DNA of 64,000 nt, taken from positions 229,990 to 293,989 of the forward strand of contig JAQWZF010000026.1 in assembly GCA_029253585.1 (NCBI GenBank), in the 5' to 3' direction. The translations under genes were made by a program, and so were the position numbers. The DNA is from Gammaproteobacteria bacterium. GTDB taxonomy: Bacteria; Pseudomonadota; Gammaproteobacteria; Pseudomonadales; Pseudohongiellaceae. Positions 17,394-26,836 of the stretch are shown piece by piece. The stretch's first letter is position 1. Each line of letters opens with the position of its first letter. The notes under the pieces are model-generated. The model made no database searches and had not been told where the DNA came from. It was given only the letters and a program-made list of their open reading frames with translations.

Positions 17394-18278
17394 ATGTCGA
17401 GCCTGTTCATTATTCTCCAATACCTGCTACCAAAGCACCTATTTTCCAGACTCGTTGGTAAGTTTGCGCAGAGTCGTTTTCTGCGCAAGCCTCTTATTCG
17501 AATTTTCATAAAGCGTTACAAAGTGAATATGAGCGAAGCCAAGATTCAGGATATCGACAAGTTCGAAAACTTCAATGCCTTCTTTACGCGGGAATTGCTT
17601 CCTGACGCGCGAACAATCAGTGATTCTCCGGGGGCTATAGTCTGCCCGGCGGACGGATCGATTAGCCAGCTTGGGTATATTACAGACAGCCAACTACTGC
17701 AGGCAAAGGGCCGACACTATAACTGCGAGACCCTGCTTGCAGGCGACACGGGCATGGCGAGCCTTTTTAACGAGGGTAAGTTCGCTACTATCTATCTCTC
17801 TCCGAAGGACTATCATCGCGTGCATATGCCACTGGCTGGCACTCTGTTGAAGACAATCTACGTGCCAGGGGATCTTTTCTCGGTGAATCAAACTACGGCG
17901 GATTCGGTTCCCGATTTGTTCGCAAGGAATGAGCGTCTCGTTTGCCTGTTTGAAACCGAAATCGGACCGATGGCGGTTATACTGGTCGGTGCTATGATTG
18001 TAGCCGGCATCGATACCGTATGGGCGGGTGAAGTTTGCCCTAAGCAGGGTAAGAGAGAGATTCAAGAAACAGACTATGCCGATCACGCCCCAGCTGTTGA
18101 GCTGAGCTTAGCTGACGAGCTTGGAAGGTTTCGCCTGGGCTCTACCGCCATCGTTTTGTTCTCTCATGGCGTAATGGATTTTGACCCGGCATTGGAAGCT
18201 ACTAGCGGTGTTGCGATGGGGCAGCTGTTAGGACGAGTTAAGGCCCCTCACAAATTAGACGAACGAGGATCAGCATGA
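17394..18278 (+). CDS. psd: phosphatidylserine decarboxylase proenzyme
   Basis: 294 residues; makes phosphatidylethanolamine at the inner membrane. The self-cleavage motif LGST is at 248-251, where the chain splits between G249 and S250 and the Ser becomes the pyruvoyl group. Other family blocks are [22 protein letters not shown] and [13 protein letters not shown]. The N-terminus is hydrophobic and basic, as expected for membrane attachment. The stop overlaps the rpiA start by 4 bp (ATGA), so translation is coupled. Confidence 0.95.
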   Translation: MSSLFIILQYLLPKHLFSRLVGKFAQSRFLRKPLIRIFIKRYKVNMSEAKIQDIDKFENFNAFFTRELLPDARTISDSPGAIVCPADGSISQLGYITDSQLLQAKGRHYNCETLLAGDTGMASLFNEGKFATIYLSPKDYHRVHMPLAGTLLKTIYVPGDLFSVNQTTADSVPDLFARNERLVCLFETEIGPMAVILVGAMIVAGIDTVWAGEVCPKQGKREIQETDYADHAPAVELSLADELGRFRLGSTAIVLFSHGVMDFDPALEATSGVAMGQLLGRVKAPHKLDERGSA

Positions 18279-18946
18279 CACAAGATGAGCTAAAGCTAGC
18301 TGTTGCACAGACTGCCTTTGAATACGTAGAGTCATTATTAGATAACGACACAATAATCGGCGTAGGCACCGGCTCCACTGCCAACCTGTTCATTGCTGAG
18401 TTGGGAAAGATTAAGCACAAGATCTATGGGACCGTTGCTAGTTCAGAAGAATCTGCAAGGCGCCTAAAGGAGCTGCATATTCCAGTGCTGGATCTGAACA
18501 GCGCTGGAACCTTGCGTGTCTATGTCGATGGCGCGGATGAGACCAACAAACATCTACAGCTTATTAAGGGCGGCGGAGCCGCGCTCACCAGGGAGAAAAT
18601 TATCGCCGCCGCATCGGAAGAATTTGTCTGTATTGCAGATGAATCGAAGCTGGTGCCGGTGCTAGGTAAATTTCCCCTGCCTGTCGAAGTCATTCCAATG
18701 GCACGCAGTTACGTTGCCAGAGAGATTGTGAAGCTAAGGGGAGACCCTGTTTATCGGGAGGGCTGTATTACAGACAACGGGAACAATATTCTCGATATCT
18801 ATAATCTTGAGATTCTCGATCCGAGAAAGCTGGAAACTCAGCTCAACCAGATAACAGGTGTTGTGTGCAATGGCCTTTTTGCAGAACGAGGGGCAAACCG
18901 CTTGTTTCTAGGCACAAGCGCAGGGGTCAAGACATACCTGCCCTGA
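18275..18946 (+). CDS. rpiA: ribose-5-phosphate isomerase A
   Basis: 223 residues; interconverts ribose 5-phosphate and ribulose 5-phosphate in the pentose phosphate pathway. Family motifs: [13 protein letters not shown] (phosphate loop), [28 protein letters not shown] with the catalytic Asp and Lys, and DNGNNILD. The ATG overlaps the psd stop (ATGA). In Pseudomonas rpiA lies elsewhere, so the psd-rpiA coupling is a local arrangement. Confidence 0.95.
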   Translation: MTQDELKLAVAQTAFEYVESLLDNDTIIGVGTGSTANLFIAELGKIKHKIYGTVASSEESARRLKELHIPVLDLNSAGTLRVYVDGADETNKHLQLIKGGGAALTREKIIAAASEEFVCIADESKLVPVLGKFPLPVEVIPMARSYVAREIVKLRGDPVYREGCITDNGNNILDIYNLEILDPRKLETQLNQITGVVCNGLFAERGANRLFLGTSAGVKTYLP

Positions 18947-19130
18947 TGATGAAAGAGATTGCAGTTAATTGCTTAGAATAATTGAGAAGTGATGGAAGTG
19001 TCTGTCTCTGGAAGTTTGCAGTCTCGAAAACTTACCAAGACAAAATCCAGAACGAGTACTCGCTTGCTTTTCTTATCCCTGCAAATATTTACAGTTAGCC
19101 TACTTACATACTATCGTTAGCAAACACTAA
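18947..19130. other. convergent gap between rpiA and the cold-shock gene
   Basis: A 184-bp gap between convergent genes; I see no strong terminator stem or gene. Confidence 0.3.
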
Positions 19131-19340
19131 CTAGAGTGGATTTACGTTTTCTGCCTGAGGACCTTTCTGGCCTTGAGTGACTTCCATGGTTACTTTCTGA
19201 CCTTCCTGAAGCGTTCTTCTACCTGAGCCATTAATAGCAGAAAAATGTACGAATACATCTTTGCCACCTTCCTGCTCTATGAAACCAAAACCCTTCTCGT
19301 CGTTAAACCACTTAACGGTACCTTCAACTAAATCTGACAT
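19131..19340 (-). CDS. cold-shock protein, CspA family
   Basis: 69 residues from the Met of [12 protein letters not shown]; the longer frame upstream adds 24 residues without similarity. The single OB fold has RNP1 KGFGFI and RNP2 VFVHF, which bind single-stranded RNA/DNA. The protein acts as an RNA chaperone. Which Csp paralogue it is cannot be told, and whether it is cold-induced is not shown. Confidence 0.93.
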   Translation of the reverse strand: MSDLVEGTVKWFNDEKGFGFIEQEGGKDVFVHFSAINGSGRRTLQEGQKVTMEVTQGQKGPQAENVNPL

Positions 19341-19548
19341 ATTTTCTCTCGTGCTTAAAAATTTAGAAATCAAACCGCTAACGATAGCGATCCCCCGATT
19401 AAAATCGACCAAAATCCAGTGTATACCTATAAATTAGCAGATGGAAACTCTAAATGTTGCAAATTGTAACGATGTTTTGGCGGCCCACAGAAGCCTCTAA
19501 CGCTCTATTCGTGGCAACAAACGCGGGCCTTACCAACAGCTGCACAGC

Positions 19549-20946
19549 TCAGTCGATTAACTTGCCAGGGTTCATAATATTGTTAGGGTCGAAGATTTTC
19601 TTGACCGCCTTCATGTACGCGATCTCCGCAGGGGAACGCGAGTAATGCAGGAATGGTTTTTTTAATAGACCGACACCGTGCTCGGCAGAAATACTGCCGC
19701 CGTGTTTCTCAACGATCTCAAAAACCAGATTTGATACCTTGGTACACTTTTCGAAAAATGCCTCTGCTGCCAGGGACTCTGGCTTGAGGATATTGAGATG
19801 CACATTTCCGTCGCCGATATGGCCGAACCAGATGGTCTCGAAATCGGGATAGGCCGATGTGACCAAACTATCGACCTCGTGTAAGAACTTAGGAACCTTG
19901 GAAACCTTTACCGAGATATCGTTTTTGTAGGGAGTAAACTTAGAGATAGTCTCCGAGATGTCTTCGCGCAGGCGCCACAGACTATTTGCCTGCGTACTAT
20001 TTTGACTAATCGTGCCATCTGTTATCCAGCCTTCTTCTAGACAGGCTTCGAATAAGTGCATTGCGGTGTCGATGTCTTGCTCGGACTGATTTTCAAATTC
20101 GATGAGCGCATAGAATTCAGATTCAGTTTCGAACGGTCGCTGCAGTTGTTTCTCTTCGATCACATGCTTGAGCGCCTTCTCTGAAAAGAATTCGAAGGCG
20201 GTTAGATTAAGTTCACCCTGAAATTTCTGCAGCACCTGCATGATGGGTTCCATACCCTGCGCGCCCAGAACAAGAACGGTTGGGTCCTTGGGCATGCTCG
20301 TAAGGGCAAGGGTCAATTCAACGATAAATCCAAGGGTGCCTTCGGCACCGGTGAATAGGTGGCGGAAATCATAGCCCGTTGCATTCTTGCTCAAGCCTCG
20401 GTTCAGATCGAGAAGCTCTCCGGAGCCTGTCACCACCTTCAAGCCCTTAACCCACTCGCGAGTCATGCCATAGCGGATAACTTTTATGCCCCCGGCATTG
20501 GTCGACACATTGCCGCCTAGCTGGCTGGATCCAGACGACGCGAAGTCTATGGGATAGAACAGACCCTCCTGCTCCGCGAATTGCTGCAGCTGCTGTGTAA
20601 CTACACCCGGCTCGCAGACAACTTGCCGATCGGCGGGATTAAACTCGAGAATTTTATTCATGCGATCGAAGGCAACTACCAGTTCTTCATTCGCCGCCAC
20701 TGCGCCGCCACTGAGTCCAGTGCGGCCGCCGCTAGGCACCAGCGCCACTTCGTGGAGGTTTGCCAGTTGCACCAGTGCCACTACCTCATCGGTATCCTTG
20801 GGCAATACGATGGCGATAGGGTTGGCGAGGTAGGCCTTTGTCCAGTCCTTGCCGTAGGTCTCAAGGTCGTCGGAATCGGTCTTCAGCCAATCGTCCCCCA
20901 CGATCTCAACCAGTTTCTCTAATAGTTTCGCTTTGCTGCAATTCAT
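19549..20946 (-). CDS. FAD-binding D-2-hydroxyglutarate dehydrogenase
   Basis: 465 residues from the Met of MNCSKAKLLEKL, chosen because AGGAAG lies 7 bp upstream; the open frame runs 30 residues further without similarity. The FAD-binding PCMH domain includes LVPSGGRTGLSGG and SSGSQLGGNVSTNAGG; the C-terminal FAD-oxidase domain has GHIGDGNVHLN (metal-binding His residues) and SAEHGVGLLKK. The family covers D-lactate, glycolate and D-2-hydroxyglutarate dehydrogenases. Divergence from serA favours D-2-hydroxyglutarate, because SerA makes that compound as a by-product and the two enzymes are coupled in Pseudomonas stutzeri. It passes electrons to an electron-transfer flavoprotein or quinone in the family; the partner is not seen here. 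Confidence 0.8.
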   Translation of the reverse strand: MNCSKAKLLEKLVEIVGDDWLKTDSDDLETYGKDWTKAYLANPIAIVLPKDTDEVVALVQLANLHEVALVPSGGRTGLSGGAVAANEELVVAFDRMNKILEFNPADRQVVCEPGVVTQQLQQFAEQEGLFYPIDFASSGSSQLGGNVSTNAGGIKVIRYGMTREWVKGLKVVTGSGELLDLNRGLSKNATGYDFRHLFTGAEGTLGFIVELTLALTSMPKDPTVLVLGAQGMEPIMQVLQKFQGELNLTAFEFFSEKALKHVIEEKQLQRPFETESEFYALIEFENQSEQDIDTAMHLFEACLEEGWITDGTISQNSTQANSLWRLREDISETISKFTPYKNDISVKVSKVPKFLHEVDSLVTSAYPDFETIWFGHIGDGNVHLNILKPESLAAEAFFEKCTKVSNLVFEIVEKHGGSISAEHGVGLLKKPFLHYSRSPAEIAYMKAVKKIFDPNNIMNPGKLID

Positions 20947-21140
20947 ATTCTTCCTATCCTGCCTAGTCTTTCTGGTATTTCTAGATTTCGGCCGCCGCCA
21001 GCTTGTTGAATTAATGCGCCGCACAGCGCACTGCAAAAGCAGAATATGTTACCATGCGCCAGCTTTTGGAACACCGCTGACGATACTTACATTGTCTGAA
21101 ACCTGGCCCAGCATAACCGACGAAAAGAAAGCTTAAGCCT
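20947..21140. promoter_or_regulatory. divergent control region of the D-2-hydroxyglutarate dehydrogenase and serA
   Basis: A 194-bp gap between divergent starts, so both promoters are here. TGCGC-N6-GCGCA at 21015-21030 is a short dyad that could bind a regulator; this is a weak observation. Confidence 0.35.
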
Positions 21141-22370
21141 ATGAATCCTAAATCCCTAGAAAAACACAAGATCAAATTCCTGCTATTGGAAGGTGTTCAC
21201 CAGAGCGCGATCGACACACTAAAGAAATCAGGTTACGAGAATATAGAGGCCTTGAAAACATCTTTGGAGGGAGACGATCTGGCGGTGGAGATTGCCGATG
21301 CACATTTTGTTGGCATTCGTTCACGCACCCAGCTAGATGAGTCGGTCTTCGCTGCGGCGAAGAAGCTACAGGCCGTAGGCTGTTTCTGCATCGGAACCAA
21401 TCAAGTTGATCTGGATGCGGCTTTGATTCGCGGCATCCCTATATTCAATGCGCCCTTTTCCAATACCCGCAGCGTCGCAGAACTAGTCATAGGCCAGTCA
21501 ATTTTGCTGCTTCGTGGCATCCCCGAAAAGAACGCTCTACTGCACCGAGGGGTCTGGCAGAAAGCTGCCAAGGGATCTTTTGAGACTAGGGGCAAGAAGC
21601 TGGGGATCGTGGGCTATGGCAACATAGGCTCGCAGTTGAGCGTACTCGCCGAATCTATGGGCATGAAGGTCTACCTCTTCGATGTGGTCACCAAGTTGCC
21701 TCTGGGCAATGCCCAGCAGCTGGACTCACTGGAAGAGCTGATGCGCGAATGTGACGTGGTTAGCCTGCATGTACCCGAAACGCCGCAGACTCAAGACATG
21801 ATTTCAGAGAAACAACTTGGCTGGATGAAGCCCGAGGCCGTGTTGATTAATGCCTCCCGTGGATCTGTCGTAGATATCGACGCCCTGGCTAGAGCCCTGC
21901 AAAGCAAGGCAATTGCCGGCGCCGCGATTGACGTCTATCCCCAGGAGCCGAAATCTAACGCGGAAGAATTTATCTCACCCCTGCGTCAGTTCGATAATTG
22001 CATCATCACACCTCACGTCGGTGGCAGCACCATGGAAGCGCAGGAGAATATAGGAATCGAGGTCGCGGAGAAGCTTATTAAATACAGCGATAATGGCTCC
22101 AGCTTCGCATCGGTCAATTTTCCGGAGGTGACTCTGCCCGCGCATCCCGGGAAACATAGACTGCTACATATTCATAAGAACGTGCCTGGAGTTCTATCTG
22201 AAATAAATAGCGTGTTCTCGGAGACTGGCATCAATATTAGTTCACAGTATCTGCAAACGAATGAACACGTGGGTTATGTGGTTATGGATATTGACGTTCA
22301 ATCCAGCGAAATTGCACTGGAGAAGCTGAATCAGGTTACGGGCACTATTCGCTGTCGCGTCTTGTTCTAG
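21141..22370 (+). CDS. serA: D-3-phosphoglycerate dehydrogenase
   Basis: 409 residues; the first step of serine synthesis, 3-phosphoglycerate to 3-phosphohydroxypyruvate with NAD, and by side activity 2-oxoglutarate to D-2-hydroxyglutarate. The NAD-binding motif is GIVGYGNIGSQLS; catalytic R, E and H lie in NASRGS, a following IDVYPQEP segment and ITPHVGGST. The C-terminal ACT domain (about 335-409, HRLLHIHKNVPGVLSEI) is the site of serine feedback in the E. coli-length type. The 3' end overlaps the convergent hydrolase gene by 4 bp. Confidence 0.95.
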   Translation: MNPKSLEKHKIKFLLLEGVHQSAIDTLKKSGYENIEALKTSLEGDDLAVEIADAHFVGIRSRTQLDESVFAAAKKLQAVGCFCIGTNQVDLDAALIRGIPIFNAPFSNTRSVAELVIGQSILLLRGIPEKNALLHRGVWQKAAKGSFETRGKKLGIVGYGNIGSQLSVLAESMGMKVYLFDVVTKLPLGNAQQLDSLEELMRECDVVSLHVPETPQTQDMISEKQLGWMKPEAVLINASRGSVVDIDALARALQSKAIAGAAIDVYPQEPKSNAEEFISPLRQFDNCIITPHVGGSTMEAQENIGIEVAEKLIKYSDNGSSFASVNFPEVTLPAHPGKHRLLHIHKNVPGVLSEINSVFSETGINISSQYLQTNEHVGYVVMDIDVQSSEIALEKLNQVTGTIRCRVLF

Positions 22371-23368
22371 TCTGAACCGATGATTTCGTCGATCAGTTCA
22401 AACACCCGTTCTCGATAGCAAGTAGATTCGTTAACGAGGTGGTGCCCCGCCTCCTCGATCCAATGTATCTGGGATCCTAAAAACTTCTCGAGTATCTTAG
22501 GGATATTCGTCTCCCATTCTACCGTTCCATCTCCCTTGCCCTGAATGACGTGCAGCGGTGTATCCTGACTAAGCGCTTCTTCGAAGCGATTGATATAGTC
22601 GATCATGGCCTGCACCCAGTTGCGGGGAAGTAGTCGGCTCTGCATCTCGTCTTTGCTCTCGAGAAACTCCAGAAACTCGACATCGTGGCTGTTCTTGCTG
22701 AACTTACGCGGCGTCGATGCCAGAAACAATTTGCTCAGGCTAAACAGAATTCTGGAACGAGACCAGTGCCTGGGCCTAAGCAAGGGGGCGAGAAGAATAG
22801 TGTCTTGCAGGGCATGACTGTGCTGCAGTCGCTCCGCCAGTAATGCCTCTATGATAAGCGCTGAGCCTGTGCTTTGACCAATGGCGAGCCAGGGATCTGC
22901 TAGCTGCTGCTGCCCTGCCAGCTTTAGACAACGAACGAATGATTCGCTGTATTCTTGAAAGGAGTTAATACTCGCAGTCTCGCCACTCGATAGGCCATGG
23001 CCTGGCAGATCGAAGATCACAACGGCTATATCCTGTAGCAGCAGGTGTCGAATCAGATGTCGGTACAGGCCCGAGTGGTCAAAATAGCCGTGGAGGATAA
23101 AAGCTGTCTTACGCGGCGGATATGTCGCCGGCACGAAGTGTTGGCAGACCAGTTCGTAGTGACCACTGGTAAACGTACCTATGTTGGCGCGCGAGTCGCG
23201 AAGGGCAGGGTCCAGTTCCGAAAAATTTAAACCGTAATACTGTGCATAGGCTGCATAGAGGCCTGACGCATTGGCACCGACTCCAAGCTGCGACTCGGTG
23301 CCATCATGCAGAAAGACCATATTCGTTAGACTTTGCCGAAGTTGATTGGCATCGGCTGTACTAAACAT
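22367..23368 (-). CDS. alpha/beta hydrolase, lysophospholipase/monoglyceride lipase-like
   Basis: 333 residues. The fold shows an oxyanion segment ILHGYFDHSGLYRHLI, strand VVIFDLPGHGLSSGE, nucleophile S166 in IGQSTGSALI, a likely acid in GKGDGTVEW near 278 and the His of EEAGHHLVNE near 314. These are the serine-aminopeptidase-S33/Hydrolase_4 features seen in monoglyceride lipases and lysophospholipases. No signal peptide. The substrate is unknown. It ends 4 bp inside the serA 3' end and its start is 42 bp from the fba stop on the same strand. Confidence 0.82.
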   Translation of the reverse strand: MFSTADANQLRQSLTNMVFLHDGTESQLGVGANASGLYAAYAQYYGLNFSELDPALRDSRANIGTFTSGHYELVCQHFVPATYPPRKTAFILHGYFDHSGLYRHLIRHLLLQDIAVVIFDLPGHGLSSGETASINSFQEYSESFVRCLKLAGQQQLADPWLAIGQSTGSALIIEALLAERLQHSHALQDTILLAPLLRPRHWSRSRILFSLSKLFLASTPRKFSKNSHDVEFLEFLESKDEMQSRLLPRNWVQAMIDYINRFEEALSQDTPLHVIQGKGDGTVEWETNIPKILEKFLGSQIHWIEEAGHHLVNESTCYRERVFELIDEIIGSD

Positions 23369-23410
23369 TCGCGTTCAATCTCCGCCTGTTAACGTTTTTC
23401 TTACTTAGCC

Positions 23411-24460
23411 TTAGGAGGATTCAGTATAACGTTGTGCCATCTGCTCCAGGTTATAGACTTTCTTGATGTTCGAGGCCTCCCCGGCAGTTCCGAATGCCTC
23501 CAGCCTTGCCAGAACAATAGACTTCATTGCATCCATAGTTGGGATTAGAAATTTTCTTGGATCAAATTCAGATTTATTTTCCGCGAGGAATTTACGCGCT
23601 GCACCGGTGGATGCGAGGCGCAGATCCGTATCGATGTTTACCTTACGCACGCAGTGCTTAATGCCTTCCTGAATTTCTTCAACGGGCACGCCGTAGGTTT
23701 CAGGAATCTCACCACCGAAGTCGTTGATTATCGCCAACCATTCCTGCGGCACCGAAGAAGACCCATGCATCACTAAATGCGTGCCTGGAATCTTCTTGTG
23801 AATTTCCTTTATCCTCTCGATGGCCAGCGTGTCGCCCGTTGGGGGGCGGCTAAACTTGTAGGCTCCATGACTGGTGCCTACGGCAATCGCCAAGGCATCT
23901 ACACCCGTTGCGTCGACGAAGTCCGAAGCCTCCTGTGGGTCGGTAAGCATCTGCGCCATGGTTAACACCCCTTCTGCGCCGATTCCATCTTCTTCGCCTG
24001 CCATGCCGGTTTCAAGCGAACCCAAACAGCCTATCTCTCCCTCTACCGACACGCCGCAGGCATGAGCCATATCGACAGAGGTCTTAGTGACTCTTACGTT
24101 GTAGTCAAAATCGGTGGGTGTCTTGCCATCTTCACCTAAGGAGCCATCCATCATCACCGAGGAGAAGCCTAATTGAATCGAGCGTTGGCATACTGCCGGA
24201 GACACACCATGATCCTGATGCATAACAATAGGTATATGTGGAAATTCTTCTATAGCCGCTTGAATCAAATGCCTGAGAAAGTTCGACCCCGCGTATTTCC
24301 TAGCGCCAGCAGAAGCTTGCAAGATCACAGGGCTATTTAGCTCATCCGCTGCCTCCATGATGGCTCGGATCTGTTCAAGATTATTCACATTGAAAGCAGG
24401 AACGCCGTAACCATTTTCTGCTGCATGATCTAACAATTGTCTTAAACTAATTAGTGCCAT
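23411..24460 (-). CDS. fba: fructose-bisphosphate aldolase, class II
   Basis: 349 residues; zinc-dependent cleavage of fructose 1,6-bisphosphate in the cytoplasm. The family blocks are [18 protein letters not shown] with zinc ligand His and catalytic Asp, VEGEIGCLG, and [11 protein letters not shown]. This is the type found with Calvin-cycle and Pseudomonas operons and is larger than the E. coli FbaA relatives in having the GEEDGIG insertion. It is the last gene of the tkt-epd-pgk-fba run, 73 bp after pgk. Confidence 0.95.
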   Translation of the reverse strand: MALISLRQLLDHAAENGYGVPAFNVNNLEQIRAIMEAADELNSPVILQASAGARKYAGSNFLRHLIQAAIEEFPHIPIVMHQDHGVSPAVCQRSIQLGFSSVMMDGSLGEDGKTPTDFDYNVRVTKTSVDMAHACGVSVEGEIGCLGSLETGMAGEEDGIGAEGVLTMAQMLTDPQEASDFVDATGVDALAIAVGTSHGAYKFSRPPTGDTLAIERIKEIHKKIPGTHLVMHGSSSVPQEWLAIINDFGGEIPETYGVPVEEIQEGIKHCVRKVNIDTDLRLASTGAARKFLAENKSEFDPRKFLIPTMDAMKSIVLARLEAFGTAGEASNIKKVYNLEQMAQRYTESS

Positions 24461-24533
24461 GGTTCATCCTCATTTATCTTGTCTACTGAGTAGTGAGTAG
24501 CTTGTTCATATCAAATAGTTGTTGTCATTGTTC

Positions 24534-25721
24534 TTATGCCTGGCCTTCTCTGGCCCTGCGTTGAAGTATCTCTACCGCGGGCAAGACCGTCCCCTGTACA
24601 TATTCCAGGAATGCTCCGCCGCCTGTGGAAATATAGGAGACTTTGTCGGTAATTAAAAATTTATCAATAGCCGCTATGGTTTCTCCGCCCCCGGCGATCG
24701 AGAAGCCGGCGTTGTGTGCGACCGCCTTAGCTACAGCCTGAGTCCCGGATGAGAATTGTTCGAATTCGAAAACGCCCACAGGCCCATTCCAGATAATCGT
24801 CTTCATGTTGCCGATAATTTGTGCGAAGTTTGCCGCCGTGTCCGGCCCTACGTCCAGGATCGTGTCATCGTCTTCAACCTCTTCAATTAGCTTAGTAGTG
24901 GCGGTCGCGTTTTCATCGAACTCTTTTGCGACAATGACGTCTGTGGGCATCGGTATAGAGGTCTTGCTCATCAAGGCCTTTGCCGTATCGATGAGATCGG
25001 GCTCATACAATGACTTGCCTACATTCGCACCAATGGCTGCAAGAAAGGTATTGGCGATACCGCCGCCTACGATGAGCTGGTCTACTTTATTAGATAGGTT
25101 GTTGAGAACCTCCAGCTTGCTCGACACCTTTGCCCCACCCACTATAGCCAGCATGGGTCGTTCTGGATTCTTAAGCGATCGATCTAGGGCGTCTAGTTCA
25201 TTGGCCAAAAGTGGCCCCGCACAGGCGAGCGTTGTATATTTTGCAACGCCGTGAGTACTTGCCTGGGCGCGGTGTGCGGTACCGAAGGCATCCATCACGA
25301 ATACATCACACAATTCGGCGTAGCGTTTTGCGAGCGCATCGTCATTAGCCTTCTCACCGGCGTTGATACGTACATTCTCCAGCAGGGTTACGCTAGCGGC
25401 ACCGCGGCTCGCTGGCGTCTCATTCAGGTAATCGGTATTTACTTCAACGGGGCAATCTAACAATGTCGAGAGCCTCTGCGCTACCGGCTGCAAGGAATAC
25501 TCGCACTGCTCTGCGATCGGCGTTGCCTCCGCGGGCCTGCCCAGATGGGACATGATGATTACTTCTGCGCCGGCTGCTCTTGCCATCTCAATACTGGGTA
25601 ATGCCGCTCTGATTCGCGTGTCGTTTCCGATGACACCGTCTTTGATCGGCACATTTAAGTCCTCTCTAATGAGGACTCTCTTCCCGGCCAGGTCTAGTTG
25701 GTCCATGCGCAAGAATGGCAT
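24534..25721 (-). CDS. pgk: phosphoglycerate kinase
   Basis: 395 residues, full length; transfers phosphate between 1,3-bisphosphoglycerate and ADP. Signatures include [35 protein letters not shown] and the nucleotide-binding [11 protein letters not shown] with a GGGETIAA end. Position between epd and fba is the conserved order. The 36-bp gap to epd supports co-transcription. Confidence 0.97.
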   Translation of the reverse strand: MPFLRMDQLDLAGKRVLIREDLNVPIKDGVIGNDTRIRAALPSIEMARAAGAEVIIMSHLGRPAEATPIAEQCEYSLQPVAQRLSTLLDCPVEVNTDYLNETPASRGAASVTLLENVRINAGEKANDDALAKRYAELCDVFVMDAFGTAHRAQASTHGVAKYTTLACAGPLLANELDALDRSLKNPERPMLAIVGGAKVSSKLEVLNNLSNKVDQLIVGGGIANTFLAAIGANVGKSLYEPDLIDTAKALMSKTSIPMPTDVIVAKEFDENATATTKLIEEVEDDDTILDVGPDTAANFAQIIGNMKTIIWNGPVGVFEFEQFSSGTQAVAKAVAHNAGFSIAGGGETIAAIDKFLITDKVSYISTGGGAFLEYVQGTVLPAVEILQRRAREGQA

Positions 25722-25757
25722 TCGTTAACGCCTCCGGATTCTAATGTAACAATAGGT

Positions 25758-26786
25758 TCATGTGTTTGTGCTCATGTACTGCGCCACATCGAGCATTCTA
25801 TTTGCATAGGCCCACTCGTTATCGAACCAGACAAATATCTTGATTAGCTTTCCGTTCACTACACTGGTCTGATTCAAGTCGACGATCGCCGAACGCGGGT
25901 CGTGATTGAAATCGCAGGAAGCCAGGGGCTCATCGGTAAAGCCCAGAACATTTGAATGTAGATTCGCACTCGCCTGTTTGATCGCCTCGTTCACCTGTTC
26001 TACATTCGTGCTCTGGGCTACGGACAAGGTTAGATCCATCAGGGAAACATTCAGAGTTGGAACACGAATCGCCCTTGCCACCAATCGGCCCGTAAGTTCG
26101 GGCAGAATTCTCTCTATGCCTTTTGCCAGCGCCGTATCGACGGGTATGATTGACTGCATCGCACTGCGTGTCTTGCGCAGGTCGTCGTCGTGAGAGCTAT
26201 CGATAACAGGCTGGTCATTCATCGCGGAATGAATAGTCGTGATCACGCCCGACTCTATCTTGAAAACCTCATCGATAGTCTTGAGCACCGGCACGATACA
26301 ATTTGTAGTGCACGATGCGTTGGAGACAATCGTGGCGCCAGGCAGCAGAGTCTCGTGGTTGATGCCGTACACCAGAGTGGCATCGACATCGCTTTCCGCG
26401 GGTTGAGAAAACAGCACTTTCCTGGCGCCGCCTGCCGTGTGGAGTTGTGCGGTTTCCCTATCCGTGAATGCTCCGCTACATTCCATGACCAGATCTATAT
26501 CCAGCTCGGCCCAAGGTAGCTTGCTCACGTCAGGCTCGTTGAAGACGCGAATCTTGTCGCCATTGACGATAAGGCTTTTCTGCACAGCCTCGCTACTCAT
26601 CTCTACAGAGCCTAGAAAGCGGCCATGAGTACTGTCATAACGAGTGAGGTGCGATAGGTTCGCGATATCGGCCAGGTCGTTAACAGCAACCAGGCGCATA
26701 TCGGAGTAGCTGGTAGATTCGTAAAACGCACGCAACACACAACGGCCTATTCGACCATACCCGTTGATTGCGATGCGATAGGTCAT
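25758..26786 (-). CDS. epd: erythrose-4-phosphate dehydrogenase
   Basis: 342 residues of the GAPDH fold. The NAD motif is INGYGRIGR and the catalytic Cys lies in SNASCTTNCIVP. Several residues that bind the phosphate of GAPDH substrates differ: the conserved GAPDH Thr/Lys pattern near residue 180 reads NDQPVIDSSHDDDL, as in Epd. Epd oxidises erythrose 4-phosphate to 4-phosphoerythronate, feeding pyridoxal phosphate synthesis. The position between tkt and pgk matches E. coli and Pseudomonas. GAPDH activity cannot be excluded from sequence. Confidence 0.9.
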   Translation of the reverse strand: MTYRIAINGYGRIGRCVLRAFYESTSYSDMRLVAVNDLADIANLSHLTRYDSTHGRFLGSVEMSSEAVQKSLIVNGDKIRVFNEPDVSKLPWAELDIDLVMECSGAFTDRETAQLHTAGGARKVLFSQPAESDVDATLVYGINHETLLPGATIVSNASCTTNCIVPVLKTIDEVFKIESGVITTIHSAMNDQPVIDSSHDDDLRKTRSAMQSIIPVDTALAKGIERILPELTGRLVARAIRVPTLNVSLMDLTLSVAQSTNVEQVNEAIKQASANLHSNVLGFTDEPLASCDFNHDPRSAIVDLNQTSVVNGKLIKIFVWFDNEWAYANRMLDVAQYMSTNT

Positions 26787-26836
26787 GACTTTTTACCACG
26801 CATTCATAGTAGTGCGAGTTGCGATGCTGACTTGTA

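Noticed and set aside
23777..24065. Short plus-strand frames within fba
   Set aside because: Shadows of the class II aldolase gene; no independent support.
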